A DNA stretch of 64,000 bases from Botryococcus braunii. Taxonomy: Eukaryota; Chlorophyta; Trebouxiophyceae. The notes beneath the pieces are model-generated. The model searched no databases and was not told the DNA's origin. It saw only the letters and a list, made by a program, of their open reading frames with translations. The DNA lies in NCBI GenBank assembly GCA_002005505.1, contig KV908674.1, positions 1 to 64,000 on the forward strand, in the 5' to 3' direction. Both the position numbers and the translations under genes were made by a program. Position 1 is the first letter of the stretch, and the number at the start of each line of letters is the position of its first letter. This document shows positions 1-9,400 of the stretch, in pieces.

Positions 1-2
1 AG

Positions 3-374
3 GATTTTGTCAGCCGCGCGTACGGACTGGGCAAAGTCGAACAGCCTCTGTGGTTCAGACGACGATTCTCGGTTTACCCAGCCTACAAAGTAACTGCGTG
101 GGAGTGTTCATTCATCAACGCGGACCCAGGCTTCGTCACGCGAGCATTATTTGAACGACACCTACAACAGCTCGGAGGACCCAGCAAACCCGAGTATTGG
201 GAAGAAAGGGCAGCCTACACAGCAGTGGAGTGTGCTCTCGCCACTCTTGACGAGGACTTCCTACTTTCCTTTCTGGGCAGCAGAAAAGGATTCAGCCCAG
301 AGGAGTGGTGCACGGACACAGACAACGGAGACGAGGACAGGGACTCGCAGCGGTCAGAACCTAACGCAGACTGA
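3..374 (+). CDS. Copia-1 leader ORF upstream of gag (partial, open at left edge)
   Basis: A 123-codon open frame runs from the window edge to TGA at 372-374, ending 11 nt before the gag ATG. No start is visible, so the protein is longer. It is rich in W, Y, F and C, has no low-complexity tract until an acidic D/E tail just before the stop, and looks like a folded polypeptide rather than untranslated leader. Its position matches that of the 1778-1975 ORF in Copia-2. A loose alignment of the two (R-x-F-x-V, a Tyr, then a Cys about eight residues on) suggests homology, with the Copia-2 version truncated, but I could not align them firmly. No family recognised. It could also be a captured host exon. 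Confidence 0.5.
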   Translation, partial: DFVSRAYGLGKVEQPLWFRRRFSVYPAYKVTAWECSFINADPGFVTRALFERHLQQLGGPSKPEYWEERAAYTAVECALATLDEDFLLSFLGSRKGFSPEEWCTDTDNGDEDRDSQRSEPNAD

Positions 375-385
375 GTAACATCAGC

Positions 386-1018
386 ATGGCGAGAAAGAGA
401 TCTAAATCAAGGGAGCCATCTGAGGAGGAGCCCACCACAGAGGAAGCATCTACATCGTCTCCCACACGACAGCCGTGTACACCCAGCACATCAAAGGGCG
501 AGGGAAATGTACTTCCCAAGGTCATAGCCACTCAAGTCAAAGTGCATATTAAACTGGACCGTCATGGCACAAATTTTGTGGTATGGGACAATGCTTTCAC
601 TGCTGCCAATAGTGCCAAGGGTTCTTTTCCTGCCATTCAGTCAGCCATGCCTGGAACTATCCATAATGCGGCTGCAATGCTTCTGCTGTATGAGTCAGTT
701 CCAGAGGAATGGTTAGGAGAAGTGTCAAGTAAGCCGTCAGCATATGATGCATATCTGTTTATTTGCAAGAAATTTGTTGGTGGTTACAACACTCAAGCGA
801 ATGCAGACTGGCTGAAGGAAATGTCAAAAGGGATGAGACGTGGAGAAACGATCTCTCAGTATGTGTCTAGAATGATAAATCTCAAAAGCTGCCTGAAACG
901 CAATGGACATGACCTCTTGGATGGTCATGTGGCCACCCAGATCGTGCAGGGACTGCCAGCAGCAGCTAATCCTCCTGGGCTGTTGCCCACTGCAGTAGCT
1001 TACCCCCTGGATGATCTG
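386..1018 (+). CDS. gag: Copia-1 gag, N-terminal part (gag-pol fragment 1)
   Basis: First 211 codons of the Copia-1 gag-pol polyprotein. The ATG follows the leader stop directly. The Lys/Arg/Ser/Glu-rich start is followed by a copia-type capsid region (LYESVPEEWLG, then DAYLFICKKFVGGY, ADWLKEM, ETISQYVSRM), closely matching the Copia-2 capsid (LIYESVPEEWLG...). The frame is cut at codon 211 by insertion of Copia-2 and resumes in frame at 6460 with the capsid C-terminus and zinc knuckle. The apparent end at 1033 is read-through into the inserted LTR and is not part of the gene. Confidence 0.92.
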
Positions 1019-1222
1019 TGTTGTGTTAATTAATTTTATGCCTTTCCCTCAGAGGAGAAATAATGGCAAGTCTCCGGATGAGGACAATACCAATTAGGAA
1101 GGAGAGGCAAAACTCTGAGTTCTGCCAGGCAATACATGCATTTGAACGAAGACTATCATAACGCAAGTTACAGACACGTTTGTAGAAAGGAGGCATATGG
1201 GGCAAGCACGGAGAGGGAAGGC

Positions 1223-1364
1223 ACTTGGTTGGAACTATAGCAGCACTCCGGGTGTCTATCAATCAGTTGCCAACCAGTCCTTGACTTGTATATGTCCGTG
1301 CCTACTTAACAACGCACAAGTAGGAGGACATCGTCTAACACCCTCCGTGCCGCCACCATGCAGG
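1223..1364 (+). repeat. Copia LTR structured block, Copia-2 copy 1
   Basis: 142 bp, read as identical to 1544-1685 and 6289-6430. Potential stems: TTGGTTGG with CCAACCAG; a small hairpin GCAC/GTGT; and a composite hairpin ATGTCC (1292-1297) + CCTACTT (1301-1307) with AAGTAGG (1318-1324) + GGACAT (1326-1331). The Copia-1 blocks form the same stems with different bases. Confidence 0.75.
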
Positions 1365-1543
1365 TGACTTAACCCTTATTGTATTCCTGGATTTAGCACT
1401 CAGATGAACATTGTTAGAACAAGCTAGACATATGGAGTTGAGTTTAGCTCATCGGACAAAGTAACGAGCATGACCTGAGTGAGAGCAGGTTAGGCGTGTT
1501 TGAACTGCGTCACCTTATTAGGAGAGATGAGAGATATTGTAAG

Positions 1544-1685
1544 ACTTGGTTGGAACTATAGCAGCACTCCGGGTGTCTATCAATCAGTTGCCAACCAGTC
1601 CTTGACTTGTATATGTCCGTGCCTACTTAACAACGCACAAGTAGGAGGACATCGTCTAACACCCTCCGTGCCGCCACCATGCAGG
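1544..1685 (+). repeat. Copia LTR structured block, Copia-2 copy 2
   Basis: Identical by eye to 1223-1364. Here the preceding bases extend stem 1 (GACT-bulged T-GGTTGG with CCAACC-AGTC). Confidence 0.75.
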
Positions 1686-1709
1686 ATACGCCAAGCCCAG
1701 AATATTTCA

Positions 1710-1723
1710 GGTTATGGGCCCAC
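1710..1723 (+). promoter_or_regulatory. Copia-2 primer-binding site, tRNA-iMet anticodon arm
   Basis: GGTTATGGGCCCAC starts at the first base after the LTR. It is complementary to the anticodon stem-loop of eukaryotic initiator Met tRNA (GUGGGCCCAUAACC in the plant form), not to the tRNA 3' end. Drosophila copia and yeast Ty5 are known to prime from such half tRNAs; the same mode is inferred here. Confidence 0.8.
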
Positions 1724-1777
1724 GGGCTCGGATGCTGAGAGTGGGTGGCGCCTAAATCGGAGCTCACTAGACTGTGA

Positions 1778-1975
1778 ATGGCGAAGAAGCGAACAAAGCA
1801 AACAGCCAGGAAGACTACCAACCTCAACGTCCCAGCGCGCTTGAGATCAGGACCTCCGTCATACAACGAACTAATCAGAGAAGGAGGACAACGTGGAGAC
1901 CGCAATCCTGACGAGAGAGCCTTTATCGTCAAAGACTACATTTTTCACCTTCACGTTGGCTGTCCGCTAGAGTAA
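1778..1975 (+). CDS. Copia-2 leader ORF with histone H3 tail-like N-terminus
   Basis: 65 codons from ATG between PBS and gag. Residues 1-14 read MAKKRTKQTARKTT. Residues 5-14 match the N-terminal tail of histone H3 (RTKQTARKST) at 9 of 10 positions, covering the equivalents of K4 and K9, with Thr in place of S10. Similarity stops there: the remainder (NLNVPARLRSGPPSYNELI...) is not histone. It contains PPSY, which fits the PPxY motif bound by WW domains. It ends 51 nt before the gag ATG. Copia-1 has a longer ORF in the same place, so this may be a C-terminally shortened copy. Translation is unproven; chance identity is unlikely because the match sits at the extreme N-terminus, as in H3. Confidence 0.5.
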   Translation: MAKKRTKQTARKTTNLNVPARLRSGPPSYNELIREGGQRGDRNPDERAFIVKDYIFHLHVGCPLE

Positions 1976-4900
1976 GATCTTGCTGCTACGTTGCGAGTAC
2001 TGGAGTTATAAGACAACTGGGGAATTATGACTTCCAAGAAGAAAGGATCATCAGCTAGTGGAGCATCAACGTCAAGCAGTGAACCAGCCTCATCCACGCC
2101 CATCAGAGAACCATGTACTCCCAGCACCTCAAGAGGCAGCGGAGATGAGCTGCCCAAGATTATCCCAACAAATGTCAAGGTACACATAAAACTGAAGGAA
2201 CGGGGGACAAATATTATTGTTTGGAAGAATGCATTTTTGGCAGCAAATGAGTCAAAAGGGTCTCTGCCTGCCATCCTGGAGGCTATGCCTGGTACAGCAC
2301 ATGATGCAGCCGCAATGTTGCTGATTTATGAGTCAGTTCCAGAGGAATGGCTGGGACCTCTGTCTAATCTGCCCTCTGCCTATGATGCATATGAGTTCAT
2401 CTGCAGAAAGTTTATTGGTGGATATAATATCCAGGCCAATGCAGACTGGCTCCAAGAAATGAACCAGGGAATGAAACATGACGAGACGATATCGCAGTAT
2501 GTCAACAGAATGATCAACCTGAAGGCATGCCTTGACAGGAACAACCATGCTCTACTGGATGCACACGTTGCAACCCAGATTGTGCAGGGCTTGCCTGATG
2601 CAGCTAAAGAGCCAGGAATGATCACAACTGCTGCAGCACAACCCCTGCAGAAGCTGGCTGGACTTCTGCGCAACACAGCAGCGGCAGTGGGTTTTGATGA
2701 ATATGCTCCTCGCCAACCAAGGGTTTTGGCTCTTGGACAAGGCTCCAGTGGAACCAATACCCCACCAGCTGCCAGTGCAGCCCATCAGCAGGCCCAACCA
2801 ACTGTCTCTGAGGCCAAGTCCGAGACAAAGGGCATCTGCAACTACTGCAATAAGAAGGGGCATTACTGGAGGGACTGTCGAAAGAGGAAGCGGGACGAGG
2901 AGACCCAACGGAACGTAGTGGCAGCGGTCCAACAACTGCAGGGAATGTGGCTACAGGGACCTCCACCTATGGGTGGCCCACACCCTCCTGCAGCCCAGCT
3001 GGCGCACCCTGGACTGGATGCCTTTCCTGCATGGTTTCAACCCCCAGCTCCCCCACCTCCACCACCTAGAGCATTGCGGGATGGGGCAGTCTTTCGCACA
3101 GATGATGTTGGAGCATTCACTGAAGTCTGTGGTCCAAACAGCTGGAGGTCTCGGATCAGTGCAGAGAAAGGGCTATTTTACATTCATCAAGTTGTAGCTC
3201 TGAGTCCCAGTGTTAACCACAGAATCATCTCGGCTGCTGTGAAGTCCAAAACCCCCACCCAAAACTCACACAACTGTGCCAGACGATACCTCTGGCATAG
3301 CAGAATGGGACATCCAGGTGAAACATGGATGCAGCGCCTAACCAATGAGGACCTGGTCTCAGGACTTGATACATCCCTATGCCCCTGCTCCAATTGTCCA
3401 GTCTTCTGTGAAGCATGTATTGAGGGAAAGACGTCTCGGCCTCCATTTGGAGTAAGTAGTAGACCAGCTGTTGAACCACTTGACAGAGTACATATTGACA
3501 CTGTGGGCCCCATTTTTCCTGCTGCAGTAACTGGTGAACGTTACTGGGTGACTGCTTTGGATGAGTCATCTCAGTTAAAGGCAGTCCTGCCTGTGAAGTC
3601 CAAAGATGCCATCAGTGCTGCTGTGCGGGACCTCCTTCTATATTGGCAGACCCAGAAGAAAACCAAAGTGAAGTGTGTCCGATGTGACCGTGGAACTGAA
3701 TTTCTGAATGCCACGTTCAAAGAATTTTGTGCATCCCAGGGGACTAAATTGGAGACCTCAGCTCCTTACACCCCGCAACAGAATGGAGCAGCTGAAAGAG
3801 CCAATCGCACCCTCAAGGAACGTACCAGGACTCTTCTGGCTTTTGCAGCTGCCAGTCCAACGTTGTGGAAGGAGGCCCTGGAAACTGCCTGCACCCTACT
3901 GAACATGGGTCCCAGTACCGGGAGGGACCGCACGCCATCAGAATTATTTTTTGGCTACAAACCAAATGTAACCCCATTGCGTACCTGGGGTTGCTTGGCC
4001 TTTGTGCACATCCCTGATGTCCAGCGCTCTGTGTTTTCCCCCAAAACTGTGCCAGGGATGCTTACTGGTTACTCAGCCTCCTCCAAAGCCTATCGGATAT
4101 ATGTGGGAGGGGGTATCTGGAAGGAGAGCAGAGATGTGGTTTTCGTAGAGCACCTCAGGGGAGCCTCTCGGGTTGGCATGAGTGCTTCCCCAACACAGCC
4201 TACAGAGTTCCTGTGTCCTGAGTCCTCTGCAAGTGACACTCCCCCAGTCTTTCCCGGTACCTCCCCTGACACAACCAACATCAGCCTTGAGACAGATCTG
4301 GATGACCCACACAGTGAGCCTGAGTACCTGCCAGCCTCCAGCAACCTCCCCACACAGCCTGTCACAGGACCCCCCAGGGAGGCTGAGCCCGAGTCTAAAT
4401 CCAGAAGACTGTGTGACCCAGTGGAGATGGATCAAACCCTGGAGGCAGTACAGGACTTAGCCAGAGGAGTGAGAGGGGACTCCCACCTTCGACCACAGAT
4501 GGAGCGAGCCCAGGAGGTCTTCAGACCAACTAGGTCTGAATGCCGCAACCACCAATTGGATGGCCTGACCCGGGCCCAACGACACGAACAACGCATTGCC
4601 GCCAAAGACCTCCTGCTGCCACAGGAGAAGGGAGAGAGCAGAGAGCGAGAGGGGTTGACTGAAGGTGACTCTCTGTCACAGGGACCAGGGGAAGTGCAGC
4701 TAGAGGGTGATTCACATGAGGGGCATGAATTGCATGTGAGTGCAGTGAGGGGGGCAGCTACATGCAAAGCTGCAAATGGTCCCGGGGAGCTGAGCAGCAT
4801 GGGTGGGTCCTGTTCAGTGATTGAGAGAAATGTAAGAGATGTGACCATGCAGAGTTCTTTTGGCAACCCGTCCAGTCAGAGCACTCCTGGACGGGACTGT

Positions 4901-6270
4901 GGTGGCAGCCACCGGTCAGAGGAAGCATCATATGCTCCCTCTGCACCAGCCAAACATGATTGTGAGCGGGAGACAGGGTCTGCATCCTTGACTCCGTGTA
5001 AGGGACGAGAGGAGGAGGTGAATCAGGAGCACAGACATTGTGGAGACAGACCAAATTACAAGTGCTCACTGAGAGGTACCTGTGCCTGGGAGAGTGATGT
5101 CAGAGATGTGAGGTCACTCCCAACAGTGACATGCAGTCGGTCTGAGAGGCATGTGGATCACGTGAATCAGGGGAAGTATGCAGACACTCTGCCATATCCC
5201 GATGTTGTTTGTGAGAGACCTGAAGAGTCTGAACTCTTGCAGGCATGTCAGAGTGTGTCCGAGGAGGTGAATCGGACGTCTGGACAATGTGAAGGAAATC
5301 CAAATTACAAAGACTGTCCGAGAGGTACCTGTGCATGGGAGGATGATGTGAGGGATGAGCAGAGTAACTTGTGCAAAGCCAAGTGTGAGTCCAAGCGAGA
5401 GCGTGCTATGAGAGTGCATTCTACTCCTACTGGAGAGCCTGTGATGTGTAACTCAGCGAGTGTCAGTGGAAGAGTAGTGGGTTCTGGACAAAGTGAGGGA
5501 AAATCAGGCAATACAAAGGAAAAGCACACAGGTGTCAGATTTGGGAAAATTCACGTTCCCTCTAATTTGAGAGAAGCACAGATGTCTCCCCAGTGGGAAT
5601 ACTGGAAGGCAGCTATGCAGGAAGAGCAAAATTCCCTAGATACTCATGAGGTCATGGAGTATGTGCCAAGACCTCGTGGACATAAGGTTATTCCAGTTCA
5701 CTGGATATTTTCAGTGAAAATGGATGCACATGGCAATGTGGTAAGATTCAAGGCCAGATTAGTGGCACAGGGATGCAGACAAATCCCTGGAGTGGATGTG
5801 ATGGAGGTTTTTGCTCCTACTAGTAGCTATGGAGCTAGAAGAGCTCTGCTGGCCGTTGCTGCAAGAGAGGGCTGTGAAATTCATCAGGTAGACGTTAAGA
5901 CCGCCTTTCTGAATGGTGAGCTCGAGGAGGAAGTATATGTAACGCAACCTCCTGGCTTTGAGAATGGGGATAAGCATATTGTGTGCCGATTGAGAAAGGC
6001 GTTGTATGGCCTGAAGCAGGCTCCACGTGCCTGGCACAAAACCCTGAATGACAAACTTGAAGTCATGGGGTATGAGGTGTGCAAGAGTGATGCGGGAGTG
6101 TATGTGAGATGCTCTACTGATGGAGGAAAGTCCTATGTGCTGATCTATGTTGATGATCTTCTGATAGTTTCCAAGGGTATGTCAGAAGTCGAGAGAGTGA
6201 AGGGACTCCTCAAGAAAGAGTTCACCATCCATGATCTTGGAGAAGTAAAGGATTTCTTGGGATGTCAAGT

Positions 6271-6454
6271 GATGAGAGATATTGTAAGACTTGGTTGGAA
6301 CTATAGCAGCACTCCGGGTGTCTATCAATCAGTTGCCAACCAGTCCTTGACTTGTATATGTCCGTGCCTACTTAACAACGCACAAGTAGGAGGACATCGT
6401 CTAACACCCTCCGTGCCGCCACCATGCAGGATACGCCAAGCCCAGAATATTTCA
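6271..6454 (+). repeat. Copia-2 3' LTR remnant (184 bp)
   Basis: Matches the last 184 bp of the 5' LTR, including one structured block (6289-6430), and ends TTTCA at the ATCTG duplication. The upstream part of the LTR was lost in the fusion with pol. Confidence 0.93.
6289..6430 (+). repeat. Copia LTR structured block, copy in 3' LTR remnant
   Basis: 142 bp, read as identical to the two blocks in the 5' LTR. Confidence 0.75.
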
Positions 6455-6459
6455 ATCTG

Positions 6460-9400
6460 GCAGCTCTCATTTCCACCACTGCAGAGGCTTCTGGCTACAA
6501 CGATGATGGAGAACAGCCTGCCATGGTGATGCAAGCAATGCCTGCTCAACGAGAGACTGCTCCAGTCCCTTCCACTAGCGGGGCCAATCACTCCAAACAG
6601 CCAGCAGACACAGAATCAAGGGGAGAAGTGAGAGGCACGTGCAACTACTGCCACAGGAAAGGCCATTTTTGGAGAGACTGCCGCAAACGTCAAAGGGATG
6701 CAGAGACACAACGCAATGTGGTGGCAGCTGTACAGCAACTTGCTGCCATGTGGCCCCAAGGACAGTTTCCTGGTGCACCCCAGCCACCTCCAAGCGTGCA
6801 GCATGCATTCCCAGGCACTGGAGCGTTCCCACTGCTGCACCCTCCTCCAGGCCCACCTTCTCCTCCCTCAGAAGGTATGCCATACGTGGTATCTTATAAT
6901 GTGCTGGATGGCAGTAAACACCAACTGTCCAAACAGTCGTGGCTTGTGGACAGTGGAGCGTCTGTACATCTTGTGAACAACCTTTCCTTGCTGCATGCCC
7001 CTACAGTACATGACCATCCTATTCCACTGCTGCTCGCTACATCTGATGCCACTGGGGGTATTGTTGCTACTGGGTCAGTGTGTCTCATGTCCTCTCAGCA
7101 TATTCCAGTGTGGCTGCATCATGTCCAGTGTGTTCCCTCAGCCACCACGAATATTCTCTCAGTATCTGCTGCTCTGCGTGATGGAATCAGGTTCAGTACA
7201 GATAAACTGGGAGCCTTCACTGCTGTCTCAGGACCGAGTGGTTGGCAGATGCCTGTGAAACCAGAGAATGGTCTCTATTATATCCACAACTGCATCCCAG
7301 TAGCACCAGTGAAGGTTCAGTATTCAGTGACAGCTGCCCTGCAGAAGAAATGCTCCAAAGGTCTAAGCCACGACTGTGCCAAACGTTTCCTGTGGCACAG
7401 CAGATTGGGACACCCAGGAGACCCCTGGATGAAACGCCTGAGCAGTGAGCAACTGGTTACTGGCCTAGACACCTTGATGTCCCCCTGTGAAAAGTGTCCT
7501 AAGTACTGTGAAGCATGCATTGAGGGGAAGCACGCACGTCCCCCATTTGGAGAAAGCTCTAGACCTGCTGAGAAACCCCTTGACAGAATCCACATTGACA
7601 CTGTGGGCCCCATATCACCAGCAGCCATTACTGGGGAACGCTTTTGGGTAACTGTAACTGATGAGGCATCTGGGTGGAAGGCAGTGCTGCCAGTGAAGTC
7701 AAAAGATGTAATTGGAGCTGTTGTCAGAGACCTAATTCTGTATTGGCAAACTGAGAAGGAAACTACAGTGAAGTGCATCCGCAGTGACAGAGGGACAGAG
7801 TTTTTAAATGCCAAGTTCAAAGAATTTTGTGCATCCCAGGGCACTAAGCTGGAGACATCTGCCCCATATACCCCTCAGCAGAATGGAGTTGCTGAGAGAG
7901 CCAACAGAACCCTCAAGGAGCGTACCAGGACCCTCCTCAATTTTGCTGCAGCAAGCCCTGTTATGTGGAAGGAAGCCCTGGAGACAGCCTGCACTCTCCT
8001 AAACATGGGACCCAGCACAGGCAGGCCCCTATCTCCCTGCGAAATGTTCATGGGATATAAGCCAGATGTATCCTTGCTGCGCACATGGGGATGCCTTGCA
8101 TTTGTGCACGTTCCTGACCAGCAGAGGGGAGCCTTCGCACCAAAGGCTGTGGCTGGGATGTTCACTGGTTACTCTCCAGTATCAAAGGCATTTCGTATCT
8201 ATATGGGAGGGGGGATCTGGAGAGAGAGCAGAGATGTTCAATTTGTGGAACACATTCGAGGAGCTACTCGGGTGGGAATGGCTGTTCTCCCTGACCAGCC
8301 CCAGCAGTTCTCATACCCTGAAGACTTATCAGAGCCCTTGCACAGCAGCAACCCAGTGGTGCCAGTGTCACAGCGCAGTATGCAGAATCAGACTGTCAGC
8401 AGCCCATGCTCCAGCAGTAGACCTGACAGCTCCTTCCCAGTACCCCCTGACCAGGCTGCAACTGAGCCTAATAGTCAGGGGAAGCCTTCTAAGGAGGAGG
8501 GCATTCTCATCATGTCTCCTGAAGCAAGCACGGGAGAGCAGCAGCCGGACCTGGATCAGTCCGGGGCTCTGGACGCTATTCAACGACTGGCGCGAGGAAG
8601 TGCGGACAAAGGACAACACCATCAGATATTAGAGCGAGCACAGCAATCACTGCGTAACACGCATCCGGCTACTACCATCCCGCCTCCGGACGGACTGTCG
8701 CGGGCTCAACGCTATGAGCAACGAACTGCGGCTCGAGATATCCTGCTGGCACAGGATAAGGGAGAGAGCTGTGAGCGAGAGGGGATGACTGAAGGTGACA
8801 CAGAGTCACAGGGACCAGGGGAAGTGCAGGAATTGGGGCAGGACACCGAGAGACCTGCTTCACTTGTAAGAGATGAGAGGGGGGCAGTCTCTGATCAGAC
8901 TGCAGATGGTCCAAGTGAGCTGAGCTGTATGGGTGGGACCTGCTCAGTGCCTGAGAGAAATGTTAGCGATGAGAACTCTATCAGTGATGCCCAAGGACAA
9001 TGTGGTGCCAGCCACGCAAGTGTGGGCCATGCATGGGAGTGTGCTGCTGGGCCTGCGCCCCAGCGCTCATGTCTAGTAGGGAACCGACAGAGAGAGAGAG
9101 AGACATGGGCACAGCAGCAAGATAGACCAAGAGCTCATGGAATGCAGAGTGGTTCACATGTCTGTGAGAGTCCTGACGGGACTGCAAACCGTCAGCCATG
9201 TGAGAGTGTGTCTGAGGAGGTGAATCGGAAGCCAAGACAGTGTGAGAACTCCCCCAATTACAAGAGCTTTCCGAGAGGTACCTGTGTTTGGGAGGATGAT
9301 GTGAGAGTGGCTGGCAGCAAGCTTGAGAGGGCAAGCTGTGAGTCTAAGAGAGAGAAAGAGCAGAGGGAGAGATCTGGATCTTTACCCACAGTCCCCACAT

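Larger units (their letters stand above)
1019..1709 (+). repeat. Copia-2 5' LTR (691 bp) with internal 321-bp periodicity
   Basis: Begins TGTTGTG, ends ATTTCA, directly followed by the PBS. The upstream end resembles the start of the Copia-1 LTR at 11098 (shared GCCTTTCCCTCAGA). It contains two identical 142-bp blocks (1223-1364 and 1544-1685) separated by a unique spacer. Confidence 0.93.
1019..6454 (+). mobile_element. Copia-2, Ty1/copia element inserted in Copia-1 gag, internally deleted
   Basis: Flanked by ATCTG duplications (1014-1018, 6455-6459). Starts TGTTG and ends TTTCA. Contains a 691-bp 5' LTR, PBS, leader ORF and gag-pol, but pol breaks off after the RT and joins directly to the last 184 bp of the 3' LTR (6271-6454 corresponds to 1526-1709). 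RNase H, the polypurine tract and about 507 bp of the 3' LTR are missing. The junction lies in a 10-bp identity (GATGAGAGAT at 6271-6280 and 1526-1535). The protease is also missing through a separate in-frame deletion near 3069. Not autonomous. Confidence 0.95.
2027..6529 (+). pseudogene. gag-pol: Copia-2 gag-pol, protease and RNase H deleted
   Basis: An open frame of 1500 codons, genuine only to about 6280; the last 83 codons read through the 3' LTR fragment and into Copia-1 gag. Order: capsid; CCHC zinc knuckle from C271 (CNYCNKKGHYWRDC); a Pro-rich linker; integrase with HHCC finger, D...D...E core (CVRCDRGTEF where Copia-1 has CIRSDRGTEF) and QQNGAAERANRTLKE; a long Ser/Glu-rich spacer with a duplicated NYK..RGTCAWE motif; RT with YVDD at 1374-1377. 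Compared with Copia-1, about 100 codons including the DSGA protease are missing in frame between the poly-Pro tract and ALRDG. RNase H is missing because the frame enters the LTR after VMRD. An intact frame lacking two essential enzymes suggests it could at most be mobilised in trans. Confidence 0.92.

Noticed and set aside
1500..1932. ORFs 1500-1844 (+) and 1627-1932 (-)
   Set aside because: They cross the LTR/PBS boundary and consist largely of LTR block sequence; they would not be expected to be one mRNA-coded product.
4073..5529. Several antisense ORFs of 60-144 codons opposite Copia-2 pol
   Set aside because: They mirror codon bias of the sense gene, lie in the Ser/Glu-rich spacer and show no domain.
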